A stretch of 64,000 nucleotides of DNA from Narthecium ossifragum (taxonomy: Eukaryota > Streptophyta > Magnoliopsida > Dioscoreales > Nartheciaceae), in NCBI GenBank assembly GCA_963920575.1, contig OY986968.1:21458129-21522128 (forward strand). Direction: 5' to 3'. The position numbers and the translations under genes are program-made. Below, piece after piece: positions 20,304-32,232 of the stretch. A model generated the notes under the pieces. It was given only the letters and a program-made list of their open reading frames with translations. It had not been told where the DNA came from and did no database searches. The first letter of the stretch is position 1. Each line of letters begins with the position of its first letter.

Positions 20304-23300
20304 TTAATGTCATGGCGGGAGTTCCAACTCAAGGGTGGTCGTCTTTCACCGCCGTCCCCAGCCTCAAGCACGCGACATGAAGCCCACATCTAGTGAGGTC
20401 TTCTCCGGCGATATCCTCATCTCCAGTACCAGGCGCATCCTCATCGGATCCAACCCAAGCATGGTCGTCTGTGGCCTTAAAGCTCGCCGCAATAGGCCCC
20501 CTACCTGGCGAAACCCTTTTCGACCACAGCCCCATCTCCTCTCCGCATGATCAACACCTCCCCTCTAGAGCTTGGTGAACGGCGCTCCCTGATGGCCCGG
20601 CGACGCAGGTGAAACCCCAACTCCAACTTGAGGAGAGCCATCCGCCGTCATCAATCTTCGAAAAGCTATGTCCCAGTTCGATCTGACGGTGACCGTCCAC
20701 CACCACGAGCTCGTTCGCACCAAACACACATCTCCCGTACATGGTGACATCGCGGTCTCCTTCACGTTGCGCACATCTCCAGCAAGGAGCCCCGATGCCG
20801 TCTGCCTCCAGCCATAAACGGATCCCCTTGGATGGCGCTTCCCTGATCTCCCCTCGACGCTGATCTCATGGACACGGATCTTCATCGAATCCCTTTGGAT
20901 AGCGGCTTCTCCTGTCCCGACCAACGCCTTCCCTATTCCAAGTTGCCACTCCATAGGCTTCGACACCACACAAGCTTCAGCGCATGGACAACACTTGCTT
21001 CGACGCGTGGACGCCATAGGCTTCGATGCTCGGATGGCACATGCTTCGACGCTTAGGCTTCCACGCTCGAAAGATGCTTTCCCTATTCCAGCCGCCACCC
21101 CTCCACGGCGACAAAGTTTGGATTTGGGATGGCACTGCTGCATGATGTTGTATCTCTCATGTATGTATTGAATGGTGCAGTGTAGTACACATGTTGGTGC
21201 AATGTAAAAACTAGTCGTTTTGGGAACCAACTGTACAAGACGCTATGCGTGTATTTTTTTGTGACTGTGTGCGTATTTTTGAAGAAAGCATGTTTATCTA
21301 CATCGGTTGGCTACGACATGGATAAACGTTGTAAGTACACGTATAGAGAAAAAATGTGTCCCACTACACATGTATTTTTTGATCTAACGAGTATAACAAC
21401 GTACTCATACGCATATAACAACGTACCCTTACGCGTATAACAATGTACACATACACATATACTATAACAACAACGTACATAAACGCACAATGAACGAGTA
21501 TAAAATGTATGCTACATCAAGACCAATTGTTTGTTACATCAAGTAAACTACTACTTCTTCTTTGCGGCTCGTTCTGGAGCAGGCTTTCTTTTATCCCTAC
21601 CGCGCTTCCTGGCAGCTTCTCCCTGAGCTGGCTCAGTGGGTACCTTTACTGCAGTAGGCATCACGGAATCACTGGGCATATCTTTTGGCTCAGAGAGATG
21701 CCGGCCTTCTGCCTGTCGATGCAGAAGTGGTTTTCAATCGCCAGGCATCTCTCTGAGCCAGAAGAGATGCCCGGTGATTCTGTGATGCCTACTAAAGCGG
21801 AGGTGCCCACTGAGCCAGCTTAGGGAGAAGCTGCGAGGAAGCGCGGTGGGGATAAAAGAAAGCATGCTCCAGAACGAGCCGCAAAGAAGAAGAAGTAGTT
21901 TACTTGATGTAACAAACAGTTGGCCTTGATGTAGCATAGATTTTATACCCGTTCATTGTTCGTTTATGTGCGTTGTTGTTACAGTATATGCGTATGTGTA
22001 CGTTGTTATACGCATATGGGTACGTTGTTATACTCGTTAGATAAAAAATACACGTGTAGTGGGAGTCGTTTTTGCTCTATACGTGTACTTTCAACATTAA
22101 CGCATGATATAGCCAATCGATGTAGATAAACACGAGTTCTTCAAAAATACGCGCACAGTCACAAAAAAATACATGTGGAGCGTCTTTTATTGTTGGTTCC
22201 CAAAATGACTAGTTTTTACATTGCATCAAAATGTGTACATGACACCATACAATACATACAAGAGAGACACAACATCATGCAGTCGTGTCGTCCTAAATCC
22301 AAACTTTGTCATCGTGGAGGGGTGGCAGTTGGAATTGGAAAGCGTCGTCCTAGCGTCGAAGCCTGTGCTGTCTCAGCGTCGAAGCCTGTGGCGTTCGCGC
22401 GTCGAAGCCTGTGGCGTCCGCGCGTCGAAGCCTGTGGCGTCCGCGCGTCGAAGCCTATGTTGTCTGCGCGTCGAAGCTGTTGCTACCCGCGTGTCGAAGC
22501 TTGTGTGGCGTCGGCGTCCGCGCGTCGAAGCCTGTGGCGTCTGCGCGTCGAAGCCTGTGGCGTCTGCGCGTCGAAGCCTATGTTGTCTGCGCGTCGAAGC
22601 TGTTGCTACCCGCGTGTCGAAGCTTGTGTGGCGTCGGCGTCCGCGCGTCGAAGCTTGTGTGGCGTCGGCGTCCGCGCGTCAAAGCCTGTGGCGTCTGCGC
22701 GTCGAAGCTGTTGCTACCCGCGTGTGGAAGCCTATGTTGCCTGCGCGTCGAAGCTGTTGCTACCCGCGTGTCGAAGCCTATGTTGTCTGCGCGTCGAAGC
22801 TGTTGCTACCCGCGTGTCGAAGCTTGTGTGGCGTCGAAGCCTGTGGAGTGGCAGCTTGGAATAGGGAAGGAGTCAGCCGAGACCGAGGAACCCGCTATCC
22901 AAAGGGATCCGGTGAAGATCCGAGCCGAGGAGATCAGCGTCGAGGGGAGATCGGGGAAGCACCGTCTAAGGGGATCCGTTTATGGCTGGAGGCAGACGGC
23001 GCCGGGGGAGGTCCTTGCTGGAGATGTGCGCAAAGTGGAGAAGACGATGATGTCGCCGGTACAGGAGATGTGTGTTTAGTGCGAAAAGCTCATGTCGGCG
23101 GACGGTCACCGTCGGATCGAACTGGGACCTAACTTTTCGGAGATCGGCGACAGCGGGTGGATTTCCTCAGGTTGGAGTTGGGGTTTCGCATGCGTCGCCG
23201 GGGCGTCGGGGAGCACTGTTTACCAAGCTCTGGTGAGGAGGTGTTGATTGTGCGGAGAGGAGATGGGGATGTCGCTGGAAAGGGTTTCGTCGGGTATGGG

Positions 23301-23500
23301 GGTTGTTGCGGCGAGCTTTAAGGCCACGGACGGCCACGCTTGGGTTGGATCCGATGAAAATGCGCCGAGTGATGGAGATGAGGATATCGCCGGAGAAGAC
23401 CTCACTGGATGTGGGCTTGATGCCGCATGCTTGAGGCTGCGGACGGTGGTGAAGGACGACCACCCTTGAGTTGGAACTCCTGCCATGGCCAGCCGGAGAA
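20304..23500. mobile_element. Giant inverted repeat (foldback-type element)
   Basis: The left arm (about 20304-21703) and right arm (about 21738-23500) are reverse complements along their whole length; landmarks match from the outer CATGGC(G/A)GGAGTTCC to the central GGCTCAGAGAGATGCC. The loop is only about 35 bp. The right arm is about 350 bp longer because of a 24-bp tandem array. Next to the centre each arm can encode the same short frame, ending in a basic stretch KRKHAPERAAKKKK; this looks like the C-terminus of some nuclear protein, but no family could be named. No TSD was resolved. Long-armed foldback or Mutator-like elements look like this; the class is inferred. Confidence 0.8.
22340..22860 (+). 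repeat. 24-bp tandem array with a higher-order unit of about 120 bp
   Basis: About twenty copies of GCGCGTCGAAGCCTGTGGCGTC-like units. A block of about five units, starting CCTATGTTGTCTGCGCG at 22454, recurs at 22577. The period is a multiple of three and the unit has no stop, so all three + frames stay open (229, 303 and 222 codons). The frames are therefore not evidence of a gene. The left hairpin arm has only a few degenerate copies (about 20945-21075). Confidence 0.9.
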
Positions 23501-25561
23501 GACCTTGCTGCATGTTATGATGGGAGTTGCATGTGTTAAAGGGTAGAATTTGGTATAGTACATAAAAGTGGATGGCCATGCCTCCTCATCCCATGGCATT
23601 TGAAGCATGTATTGGCGGGAGTAAAATTGGGATAAACATTATTTGGGGTCCTGTCCCAAAAAAACAATGTTAGGGGTATTATTATATCAAATTATCTCAA
23701 ATGTGGACATTTGGATGTTCTATTAGACAACAAATTAAAAACATTTTCATGAAATAAAAACGGTGTTTCCTGGAAAATATGAAAACACCCTTTAATGGTT
23801 TTCACTGGAACGAAAACAACACTGAAAACAAAACCCAGCTGAGAGCCGTTCGAAACCCCTCTCTCCCGCGATGGTCTCTCTTGCTAGGTTCTCTCTCCGA
23901 TGAGCTCTGGGTGATCTCGTCGCCGTCGTAGCTCCCATCCGTGGGCCATCTCTCCCGATGGAGACGGCGGCTCTCCCGATAGAAACCCCTCTCTCTCTCG
24001 ATGGAGTCTCTCGCGAGTTCTCGCTAATCTCATCGCCGCCAGAGCTCCCATCCGCCGGATCGTGGTGAAATCAAAGGGTACGTAGGTGAGATCCCTCCCT
24101 CCCTCCCTCCTAGCCTGTAGCCCCCCCCCCCCCCCATCCTCTGTTTGCTGCTCTGCCGACATTGCGAAAAGTGGTTCGTTTGCTCCACTCGTCGCCGATG
24201 TGTCACAGGAGATCATTGACCGACGTTGGTGCCAACAGTATGAGAAAGAAGCCTTCTTGTTTGTTTTGCTGATTTAATGACTTATTGTTTGTAGATTATA
24301 CAAATCAATGCTTAAGCGAGAACTTTCTTCAACAATAAAGGGTGATCTGTTGTGATTCTTATTGCTGTCTGCCGTATGTTTTCATCCTGTTAAATGTATC
24401 AATACTAATTCTAATGAGTTTTCGTTGCTCTGCCAAATTTTGCTTTGCTTTGATTTACCACAAGACAGATGAATTTCTTGAGCTGAGGGATTGCAACAGA
24501 GTTATAACATCAAATAGGAAGAATAATCGTTTGAGATGAAGAAAAGGATCGATCGTCTGAGAAATTGTAGGTTTTTAGGCATAAAATGCAACTTCAAAGT
24601 GGATTAGTGTATGCTTTCTTATGTGGTGAAGTTTTATTTTGTTGCTGTAAAACATGATCCTTTGTCCATAGCTCAATTCATACTTTCAAATGTCTTACTG
24701 CCCATGATCATCAAATGACAGTGTCATCAGGCCATTATCAGCAAAAGTAGAAAGTATGGTACTGTTGAGCTATATATGAATCGAACTTTTCATCAAGCCA
24801 TTATGAGCAAAAGAAAGAGCTGGACTAGTGAGTGCTTGGCTGCTGGTTAGTTTGCTGGTGGGCCGGTGGCCATGCCTTCTGGCATAGAATACAGATATGC
24901 AAATATATGGGAAGAAAGGAAACAATTGCATAATTAACATCATTGAGACTGTCAGCGGGTTGTCTTGGATATCTGAGGTTTGTTGGGACACTATAGAGAG
25001 GATTTGGTCGTGTACATGCCACGGAAGAGGAATTAAATTTAATTCCTCTAAGCTATATATATGAAGAACTTAAAAGTTGAAGCCGAAGAATTTGATTATC
25101 TAAGGATTACGAGATAACTGGCCTTTGATCTGGTTGGTAGGTGACTTTTTTGGGTATTTCTTAGGGTCTTATCAATTTCTTTTAATGCAATATGAACAAT
25201 TAGCATTTTCAAATAGTTAATCACATTCCTCATCTACTAAATTGGTTTTACAACCTATTGGTTTCTGCATTTCAACTTGAATGTCGATCATTAATTCTTA
25301 CCCAATAATTTAGGTGTTTCTGACCTATTTGATATGTTAAAAAACAAATGACCATTGTCGGGTCAGTAGTAGTAGTCCAATATTATTTGTATTGCGGCAC
25401 TTATTTGGATAAATTCTACTATCCTAAACCTTGTTTATCACATGAGGTGCATATAATTGACGAATCCTATAGCTGGCTGAGTGTTACTTTATTTTTTGGA
25501 GGCAACCATCGTGCTTTTCTAGCTCTCCATTTCCTTTATACTGGTTTTTTTATTCTTACAG
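23501..25561. other. Intergenic, possible 5' untranslated exon
   Basis: No coding gene. 23842-24085 is CT-rich with an internal near-duplication of about 120 bp (two copies of TCGCCG..AGCTCCCATCCG). It ends at a possible donor (TACGTAG|GTGAG), so it could be a leader exon of the ITPK or NUS1 locus; this is speculative. A C15 homopolymer sits at 24121-24135. Confidence 0.35.
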
Positions 25562-26308
25562 GAATATTGAGAAGAACACCCAGAAGTAACAATCCTTGAC
25601 CCTCCAGATGCCATACAACATTTACGTAATCGCCAATCAATGCTTCAAGATATTGCTGATCTGAACTTGTCTGATTGCTATGGTACAAATTTTATATTGG
25701 AATCAACTTTCGCCACGGTTTCTTCAAATTTTTATGATTTGCTAAAGCAGTTCAGCATCTCAATATTCGTCTTCTCTTGGCCTTTTACATTCCTGTAAAG
25801 AAGTACGTAGCCATCAATTTGTAGCATTCTTCTTGGCAAGAACGCTGTACATGTTGTTTCTGTACCTGGACCTTAAATTGCGTGGCTACATTTCGAATAA
25901 TATTCATTTCTTTTTGAAATTAGCCACCGAATTGCTTCTCATGCAAATGGGCTTGAGATGGACTCTCACTTTAGCTTTGGGTTAGCCTTTACTTCTTTGG
26001 TCATCGCCGGACGGTGGTAAAAATTTCTTAACTTACCTTAATTGAAACTGGTAAATGAGGATTTGGTAAGCAGATGCAGCTGTCATTTGACAGGAGAAGA
26101 ATTATATGGTAGATGTATCAGAACAAATGTTCTAGTATGGATTAGTTATGTCTGTGAGGAAATCAAGGTTTCCATATACTGATTTGTTTCCTAATTCACA
26201 ATTTACTTATTGCAGGTAAAGTTGGTGTTCCAAGGCAACTAGTTGTCACCAAAGATCCATCATCAATCCCCGATGCAGTTGCAAAGGCAGGACTAACTCT
26301 ACCATTAG
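25562..26308 (+). pseudogene. Inositol tris/tetrakisphosphate kinase (ITPK) pseudogene, two exons
   Basis: Two exon-like blocks match plant inositol 1,3,4-trisphosphate 5/6-kinase, an ATP-grasp enzyme of inositol phosphate metabolism. Block one (25562-25682) reads EEHPEVTILDPPDAIQHL, then NRQSMLQDIADLNLSD. Block two (26216-26308) reads VGVPRQLVVTKD and PDAVAKAGLTLPL. Both have AG acceptors and GT donors in the right phase. The third codon of block one is TGA where the family has Arg (EYR). The N-terminal exon and the whole ATP-grasp core downstream are missing. Introns are kept, so this came from a DNA copy and not from a spliced RNA. It is a truncated, disabled duplicate. Confidence 0.88.
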
Positions 26309-27021
26309 GTAGACCCACTAAACGTTTTCTTGGTTTATCCACTTGCTAGGTATAGGAACAAATTAATTCTATTGAAGTATCCAATGTCTTCTGCATACCA
26401 CAAATACATGACTGCCTTTTTACTTTGGATTAAGTATGGATGAAGCATATTACTGCTAAAGACACGGGCCAAGTTCGTAAAATTTTAAGACGCTCTTCTG
26501 GACTTTGATCAATCACAATCATAAAATTTAGACTTTGTGTTTGTCTTTAGCATCATTTACATTACAGTGCTTAATATTCAGGTTAGCGTTATGCAACTAT
26601 CAAGTTGAAGCTTGTCCTTCGTAAATATCCAACATGGGTCAATTTCGAGGTTGGAGCAAGATCTTGCTTCTTGAAATTCATATAAACTTCATGGTATGAA
26701 AGATTGTAAAAGATTGGTCTGCAAGCTGAAACAAGTTCAAGTTTTGTCTGCTTTGAACTGGAAGCCTACAACCAACAGACGATCATGTTCTGTTTCTTTG
26801 GATAGATTCTGCTTGATAGGACAAAAATGATTTCAAGTGTAGGTTCTGTCAGTGAATGTAATGCAACATTGGTTCTTGAATATCTTCTCAAAGCATGCAA
26901 TTCTGGAGATAGAATGTTTTGGGTCACATAATTTTGCGCAACATGAAGTCTGATGCACAAGTTTTATAAGTATGAGATAGATTTACAATTATGCTCACAC
27001 TTTACTCTTAATTTTTTTTTC
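26309..27021. other. Intergenic, no feature seen
   Basis: AT-rich sequence after the ITPK remnant; no ORF, repeat or RNA gene could be supported. Confidence 0.4.
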
Positions 27022-27230
27022 ACGGATCAATTTTATCTTGTGGACTCTGGCTACCCAAATATTACTGGATTTCTCACTCTATATCGAGGTCGAAGATATC
27101 ATTTGCGTAATTATCATGGAGAAGGAAGACCGCGGGGCAAGGAAGAGTTATTTAACTATAGACACTCTTCATGTCGTAATGTGATCAAATGATGCATTGG
27201 AGTGCTAAATTTAATGTTACATGTGTTTTA
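27022..27230 (+). pseudogene. PIF/Harbinger transposase fragment
   Basis: The frame gives FYLVDSGYPNITGFLTLYRG, then RRYHLRNYHG and EELFNYRHSSCRNVIK. This is the C-terminal half of the DDE nuclease of plant PIF/Harbinger transposases, including the Asp of VDSGY. A TGA follows NVIK where the family has Arg, after which CIGVL-like text continues. No TIRs could be paired with it. It is a different copy from the element at 42613-49153. Confidence 0.85.
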
Positions 27231-27621
27231 AATTTCTAATTTCTATTATTTTGTTTAATTTAAAAGTCAAACACATGTATTGCTTATGAAAAAAATTATG
27301 TCTTGAATATATACATTATATACTTGTATTAAAAAAAGAAGAGATTTAATAGCTCCAAAATAGTAAATTACAAATAAGATATAAAACTCATATATTAATG
27401 ATCTCTTTAGTGCATTGATGCAAAATAATGATAACTAGCTTATAAAATTAAACTCATTGAAAACAAAAACTATAATTACAAACCAAACACATTTTCATGT
27501 TTTCATTTCCAGAAAACAGTTTTTTAACATTTCAAACCAAACACGTTTTCATAATTTCATAATGATATAATTGTTTCTATTTTCATGTGGCTTTTGGAAT
27601 TCGCAGAGGCTCCAAGCATCC
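27231..27621. promoter_or_regulatory. Upstream region of the NUS1-type gene
   Basis: AT-rich. 27480-27560 repeats AACCAAACAC(A/G)TTTTCAT, resembling terminal sequence of a DNA transposon. GAATTCGCAG at about 27597-27606, just before the start codon, could be the acceptor of a leader intron. No clear TATA box was chosen. Confidence 0.3.
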
Positions 27622-29824
27622 ATGTCCTTGAGATTTGTGCTGGGGCTGTGTTGGTGTTTATTACATCTACTGGCGGAAATAGTCCGTTTTGGGCGACATC
27701 TTATTCACGTACTTCAGTGCTACATTGTATCGACTGGTTTACTAGAAAAGAATCGGAATCAAGACCTAACTAAGCTTCGATACCTGGCCATTGTTGTAGA
27801 TAGTGAAGAAGCAAAAAACTCTACCATGATCAGGCAGCTTTTGCACTGGCTCTTTGCTATTGGTGTGAAGCATGTAATCCTTTATGACCTTGAAGGTAGG
27901 CTTTCTATATTTCCTAGGGATTTCCAGGAAATGCATTTTGACCAATGATGTTTTGGAATGATTGATCATTCCAAAACATTGTATCTTATTAATACCTATT
28001 ACTTGTAAACTATTAACTCCACCAAAAGTATGGAGCATGAGTACTTTAATCACAGCATCAAATTAGCTTGCATAAATATAATAGAAGCAGAAAAGGCAAT
28101 TTTTGTCGCTAAGAGAATTATTTGTCTTGCTTCTGATTTGAATGCATGCATATATAATTCATGTCTAATACTTTGATAGTTTGCTTTGCTCAACAATGTA
28201 TTTAAAGTGCACTGGAAAATCAGTTCCTACGTTGGGAAAAAGATTGAATTTTGACTGGACATTCTCTCCTAGCATTTGGGATGAAAAGAATATTTTAACA
28301 CATTAAATGAGCTTAAATCATATAATCACATATCTATGATTTCTTCAATCAAGTCCTACCTCTGCAGATATACTTGACTCTGCTTCTAAAACCTTGAGAA
28401 TTAATGTTGTATCATTATGCTATGATTACTGGAACTGTAGTTGATGTTGTTTCTCTGAGCAATATAAATTGCCTATAGTGATTCTTGTTATTTCTGCTAA
28501 AAACATTATGGGCTAATTCGAAGTATAATTCCTCCCCGTGCTTATCTTCTGGACTTCTATTTGATGGTCTAGGTGTTTTGAAGAAAACTATGGAAACTGA
28601 TGTGATGAACTTATGCAATTCAAGTAGTTTGTGCTATGTAAGTTGTAACTTTCCTGGCTTGTCTTTTAGCTTACTTGAAACTTCATTCTTCTAGTAAAAC
28701 TGGATCCACAGTCCAATTCTATATCATATAGACTTGGTTTCTTCGTGATTGCAATATTTATTGACAATTGTCAAATCTAGGGCATTGGTGGAAAGAAGTC
28801 AACTTTGGTCTTTCTTCAAGAAAAACCAACAATAGAATTGCTTTCCTTCTCTGATGGCAAAGAAGGGATGGCTAAAGCAGCTGGCTTCTTATGCTCAAAA
28901 TATTTGCAAGATGATCCTCTAGGTCCCAAGATGGTGGAACCTATCTTGACTGAAGCAGATATATCCAATGCCCTGAAAGCAATAGGTAGTGTTCGGTATC
29001 CTTCTATATGATGCCTTTATCTGATTCTCTCATACATAGTTTTTTAAGGTTTGTCTTTGCCTTTCAGTGGCATAGTTTTTTCATGTTTTATGTCCATTTT
29101 TCAGGTTGTGGTGGACCAGATCCAGATCTTATGCTTGTATATGGACCTGCTAGATGTCACTTTGGGTTTCCAGCATGGAGGATGAGATATACTGAAATTG
29201 TGTAAGTTGAATTATTAGTTCTCAAAAGTATATTTACTGTTTAACCCGAGAGAGCGTAAGAACCACATGTAGACCAGTTCCTATCGAGTTTAATTTTCTT
29301 ACCTGATTTGTGTCTCATCATCTTAATTCCTTTTGCCTCTGACATTGTTTTGAAAACATTCAGATTGGGAAGTACATGAACAATATTTCCTATGGCTACT
29401 CGTTTATAATAATTGAACAATGTTGCCTAGGTAGTTATTTTGCCTCAAGCAGCTTATTAAATGAGGTATTATTTGCTCGAGACATAATAGGGTGCAAGAG
29501 AAAAGAAAGTAGAGGCTCTCCCGTCTTCCAATCTTGTAGTGTTTCATTACTTTTTTTATATCTTTTCTTTTTATTTATCTGTTGCATTTTTTTGGACAAA
29601 TTTTCTAAAAGGCAAAGAAAAAGCAATCTTTTCAGTCTTGTTTGCAACTAACGAATATAGTAATTCAGATTTGTTTGATGTTGGTTTGTTTATGTAACAT
29701 TGCTTTGGCACTGTAAGGTGGTTTCATCTGTTCTTTTGCAGATGTATGGGACCATTGCGATCCAGGAAATATCGCGGCATTCTTAAAGCCATCCATGATT
29801 TCTCCAAAAAACACCAGAATTATG
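27622..29824 (+). CDS. NUS1/LEW1-type cis-prenyltransferase accessory subunit
   Basis: Homolog of Arabidopsis LEW1 and animal Nogo-B receptor/NUS1. These pair with a catalytic cis-prenyltransferase at the ER to make dehydrodolichyl diphosphate for dolichol and protein glycosylation. Exons with GT-AG borders and consistent phase: 27622-27895, 28573-28637, 28781-28985, 29105-29201, 29742-29824. The start is the first in-frame ATG; it opens a hydrophobic N-terminal segment (MSLRFVLGLCWCLLHLL), a likely membrane anchor. Landmarks are LRYLAIVVDSEEA, GVKHVILYDLEG, LLSFSDGKEGMAKAA, DLMLVYGPARCHFGFPAWR, MRYTEIV and GPLRSRKYRG. The end (DFSKKHQNYG) matches the family end, but the final codons are uncertain: either a small extra exon follows or the frame reads on to 29976. 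Exon 2 is the least conserved. Predicted length is about 240 residues, near the family norm. Confidence 0.85.
27948..27979. repeat. Perfect 14-bp hairpin in NUS1 intron 1
   Basis: ATGTTTTGGAATGA at 27948-27961 and its exact reverse complement at 27966-27979 flank a TTGA loop. It lies just past the exon 1 donor. Confidence 0.8.
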
Positions 29825-30517
29825 GTAACAATCTATACGCATGTACTTGCTTAATATCTGAAATTCATAACCTGTGGATAATCTTTACTTTCCCTGTGCT
29901 AATTAGGTTCATGAGACAGATGCTTGTCATGAACTATGTGATGGCAGCACAAAGTCTTGAAAGCCAGTGCATTTAAACAAGGGATTCCACGGATTGGATT
30001 CTTCACTTATAGTTGAATGGACCTCATAAGTCCCTTTACTTCTATCTTTGAAGCCCTAAGAGGATGTTGGCAAATAACCATAATGTGGAGATTGGATATT
30101 TACTACAGATGTCAGATAAATGTAGTAGTAGATAATGTTGGTTATATCTTTTTAAAAGTTTACATATTAGATCTATTTTTATTTTCGATTATACAATGTA
30201 AGGTTGTTTTAATGTTTTCATTACAAAACATGTTATTTGGTTGTGAAATCCTTATTTTTGAGTCGGGGATCCTGATTTATATGCAAGATTCCTGACCAAA
30301 ATGGCATGTTTTATAATGAAAATACAAAGTGGCCCTAAATTGTAAAATAAAAAATAAAGTAGGTTTAATATGTAAGTTTTTTCATACGTACTTCTATTCC
30401 ATGGAATTAAAGCATTATACATAATTTTACTAAGCATTGTATCTTTGAATACCTTAATGTTGTATTTTGTTATGTTAATACTATTTTCTTACACCACTAT
30501 TAAAACATAGGGTTAAT

Positions 30518-30540
<23 letters not shown>
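29825..30540. other. NUS1 3' region
   Basis: Contains the uncertain 3' end of the NUS1-type gene and AT-rich sequence. A short CACACA/TATATA microsatellite begins near 30520. Nothing else is supported. Confidence 0.4.
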
Positions 30541-30548
<8 letters not shown>

Positions 30549-31107
30549 CCCTGAAAGCCTTCAAATTTATGGATTTATCTCTCAAATTTCAATATTTACA
30601 TATTTATCCTTGAAATCTATAAACAATTTACATAATTATCCTTTTGTTGATCTCTGTTGGGTTAATACAGGTTAAAACTCAACCTAAGTACGTAAAAAGA
30701 CCTAAATGCTCTTGTACTAAACATTAAATACCTATCTTATTTTTTCCTCTTGTGTTATGTTCATCAATGTTACATATTTTCAACCTAAAGTTTGACGGGG
30801 TTTTATCACTAAAGTTAGGGCTTAGGTTTCACACCTTTGACGAAGTTACAGTTTCTCGATGACGGCGATCAAGTGTCCGTAAATGCATTTTGTATATTTA
30901 TTGTTGCTAACGGGTTAAAATAGGCATTTCACCCTTTCGTCGTTAGCCACAAACGGATCCAAGGCGAATATTCCATCAATATCTTATGGCAACTGACTCT
31001 AGAGATAATTATGTGAATTGTTTATGAATTTCAGGAATAAATATGTAAATTTTGGGATTTGAGGGATAAATCCATAAATTTGATGGTTTTCACGGATATA
31101 TATGTAA
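30541..31107. mobile_element. MITE with about 105-bp terminal inverted repeats
   Basis: 30541-30650 and about 31003-31107 are inverted copies at roughly 80-85 percent identity by eye (shared text CAAATTTATGGATTTATC, ACATATTTAT, ACATAATTATC). The interior of about 350 bp is non-coding. Long arms suggest a Mutator-type MITE. A TSD cannot be read because the left end runs into a TA microsatellite. Confidence 0.75.
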
Positions 31108-31428
31108 TTATATTATATCTGGAATTTTTTAAAATAATATTATTTTAATAAAATATTATTAATATATACATGCGGAAAAAATATTGATGGAGATATGCCT
31201 CCTCGCTGGCGTGGTTTTTCATTTTCTAAAACCCGTTAGTGAAGACGTAACTCCAAGTTACGTATTCAAATTAAAGACAGTAATTTGGACTTACGTCTTC
31301 AAATATTGACTATTGGCGGAGACCAAGTCCTGAGGAGATGAGAACTCCTACTTAGTAGATGTGTGTTGAAGTTACGTCTTGATGGTTCTCATCGTCTTGA
31401 TAGGAAGTAGGAGTGCCTTGCTGTCACG

Positions 31429-32232
31429 ATGGATTTCGACATCCTTCTCGCCTCCTCTCCTTCCTTCCCACCCCGACGACCTTTGTGCCTCCATCTCCCG
31501 GCTCCCGCGGCTCCTCCTCTCCTCCGTCTCTACCCGTCGCCTGCCCCCATCGACGGCCTCTGTGACTCCGTCGCCCTACTCCGCCATATCGAACTATCCA
31601 TGCTGGACATCCATCGCGTCGCTGGCATGTGCCCCGACATCCTCGCCGTGTGCGTCACCCATCGCACCTCCTGCGTCTCTTTCCTCATCTGCGAGGCCCG
31701 CCTCGACCATGGTGACCTCGCACGCGCCGTCTCCCGGCGCCCGCGGCTCCTTCGCTCCTCCGTCTCTACCCGCTGCCGTCCCCATCGACGACCTCCGTGC
31801 CTCCGTCGCACTACTCCGCCATATCGGACTGTCCACGCTAGACATCCGCCGCATCGCCGCCATGTGCCCCGACATCCTCGTCGTGGGCGCCACCCATCTC
31901 ACCTCCTGTGTCTCCTTCCTCCTCTCCGAGGCCCGCCTCGACCATGGCGACCTCACACGCGCCGTCTCCCGGTGCCCGTGGCTCCTCTCCTCCGTGTCTA
32001 CCCGTCGCCGCCCCCATCAACGACCTCCGCGCCTTCATCCCCCTAGTCCACCATATCGGACTGTCCACGCTGGACATCCGCCGCATTGCCAGCATGTGCC
32101 CCGACATCCTCGCCACGCGCGCCACCCATCTCACCTCCCGGGTCTCCTTCCTCCTCTGTGAGACCGTCTCCCAGCGCCCGCGGCTCCTCCTCTCCTCTGT
32201 CTCTACCCAGCGCCCCCCCCCCCCCCCCCCCC
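31429..32232 (+). pseudogene. mTERF-like locus made of three tandem copies in three frames
   Basis: The encoded text resembles mitochondrial/plastid transcription termination factor repeats, for example LRHIGLSTLDIRRIAAMCPD, then SFLLSEARLDHGDL and CPWLLSSV. mTERF proteins are organellar helical-repeat proteins that bind nucleic acid. ATG 31429 opens a Ser/Pro/Leu-rich, transit-peptide-like start (MDFDILLASSPSF). Copies start near 31500, 31736 and 31971, with periods of about 235 and 232 bp. Neither is a multiple of three (each is 3n+1), so copies one, two and three are open in frames 1, 2 and 3 in turn. The third runs into a C-run and the assembly gap. It may be a pseudogene or a mis-assembled real gene. 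Confidence 0.65.

Noticed and set aside
22340..22860. CRISPR-like array
   Set aside because: A contiguous 24-bp tandem repeat in plant DNA, with no unique spacers.
22175..23132. Long overlapping ORFs (229, 303 and 222 codons) on the + strand
   Set aside because: They arise because a 24-bp stop-free tandem unit keeps all three frames open; there is no domain, and each frame is just the unit read differently.
23884..24216. 110-codon minus-strand ORF rich in Arg and Glu
   Set aside because: It lies opposite a CT-rich leader-like segment with internal duplication; no recognised domain.
20161..27560. A single large transposon bounded by AAACATGTTTGG and AACCAAACACGTTTTC text
   Set aside because: Similar text also occurs near 23740-23840 and no TSD pairs the ends; it is more likely separate MITE ends.
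31530..32134. Minus-strand Arg/Met-rich ORFs opposite the mTERF-like locus
   Set aside because: Antisense openings in GC-rich DNA; the mTERF-like text is on the + strand.
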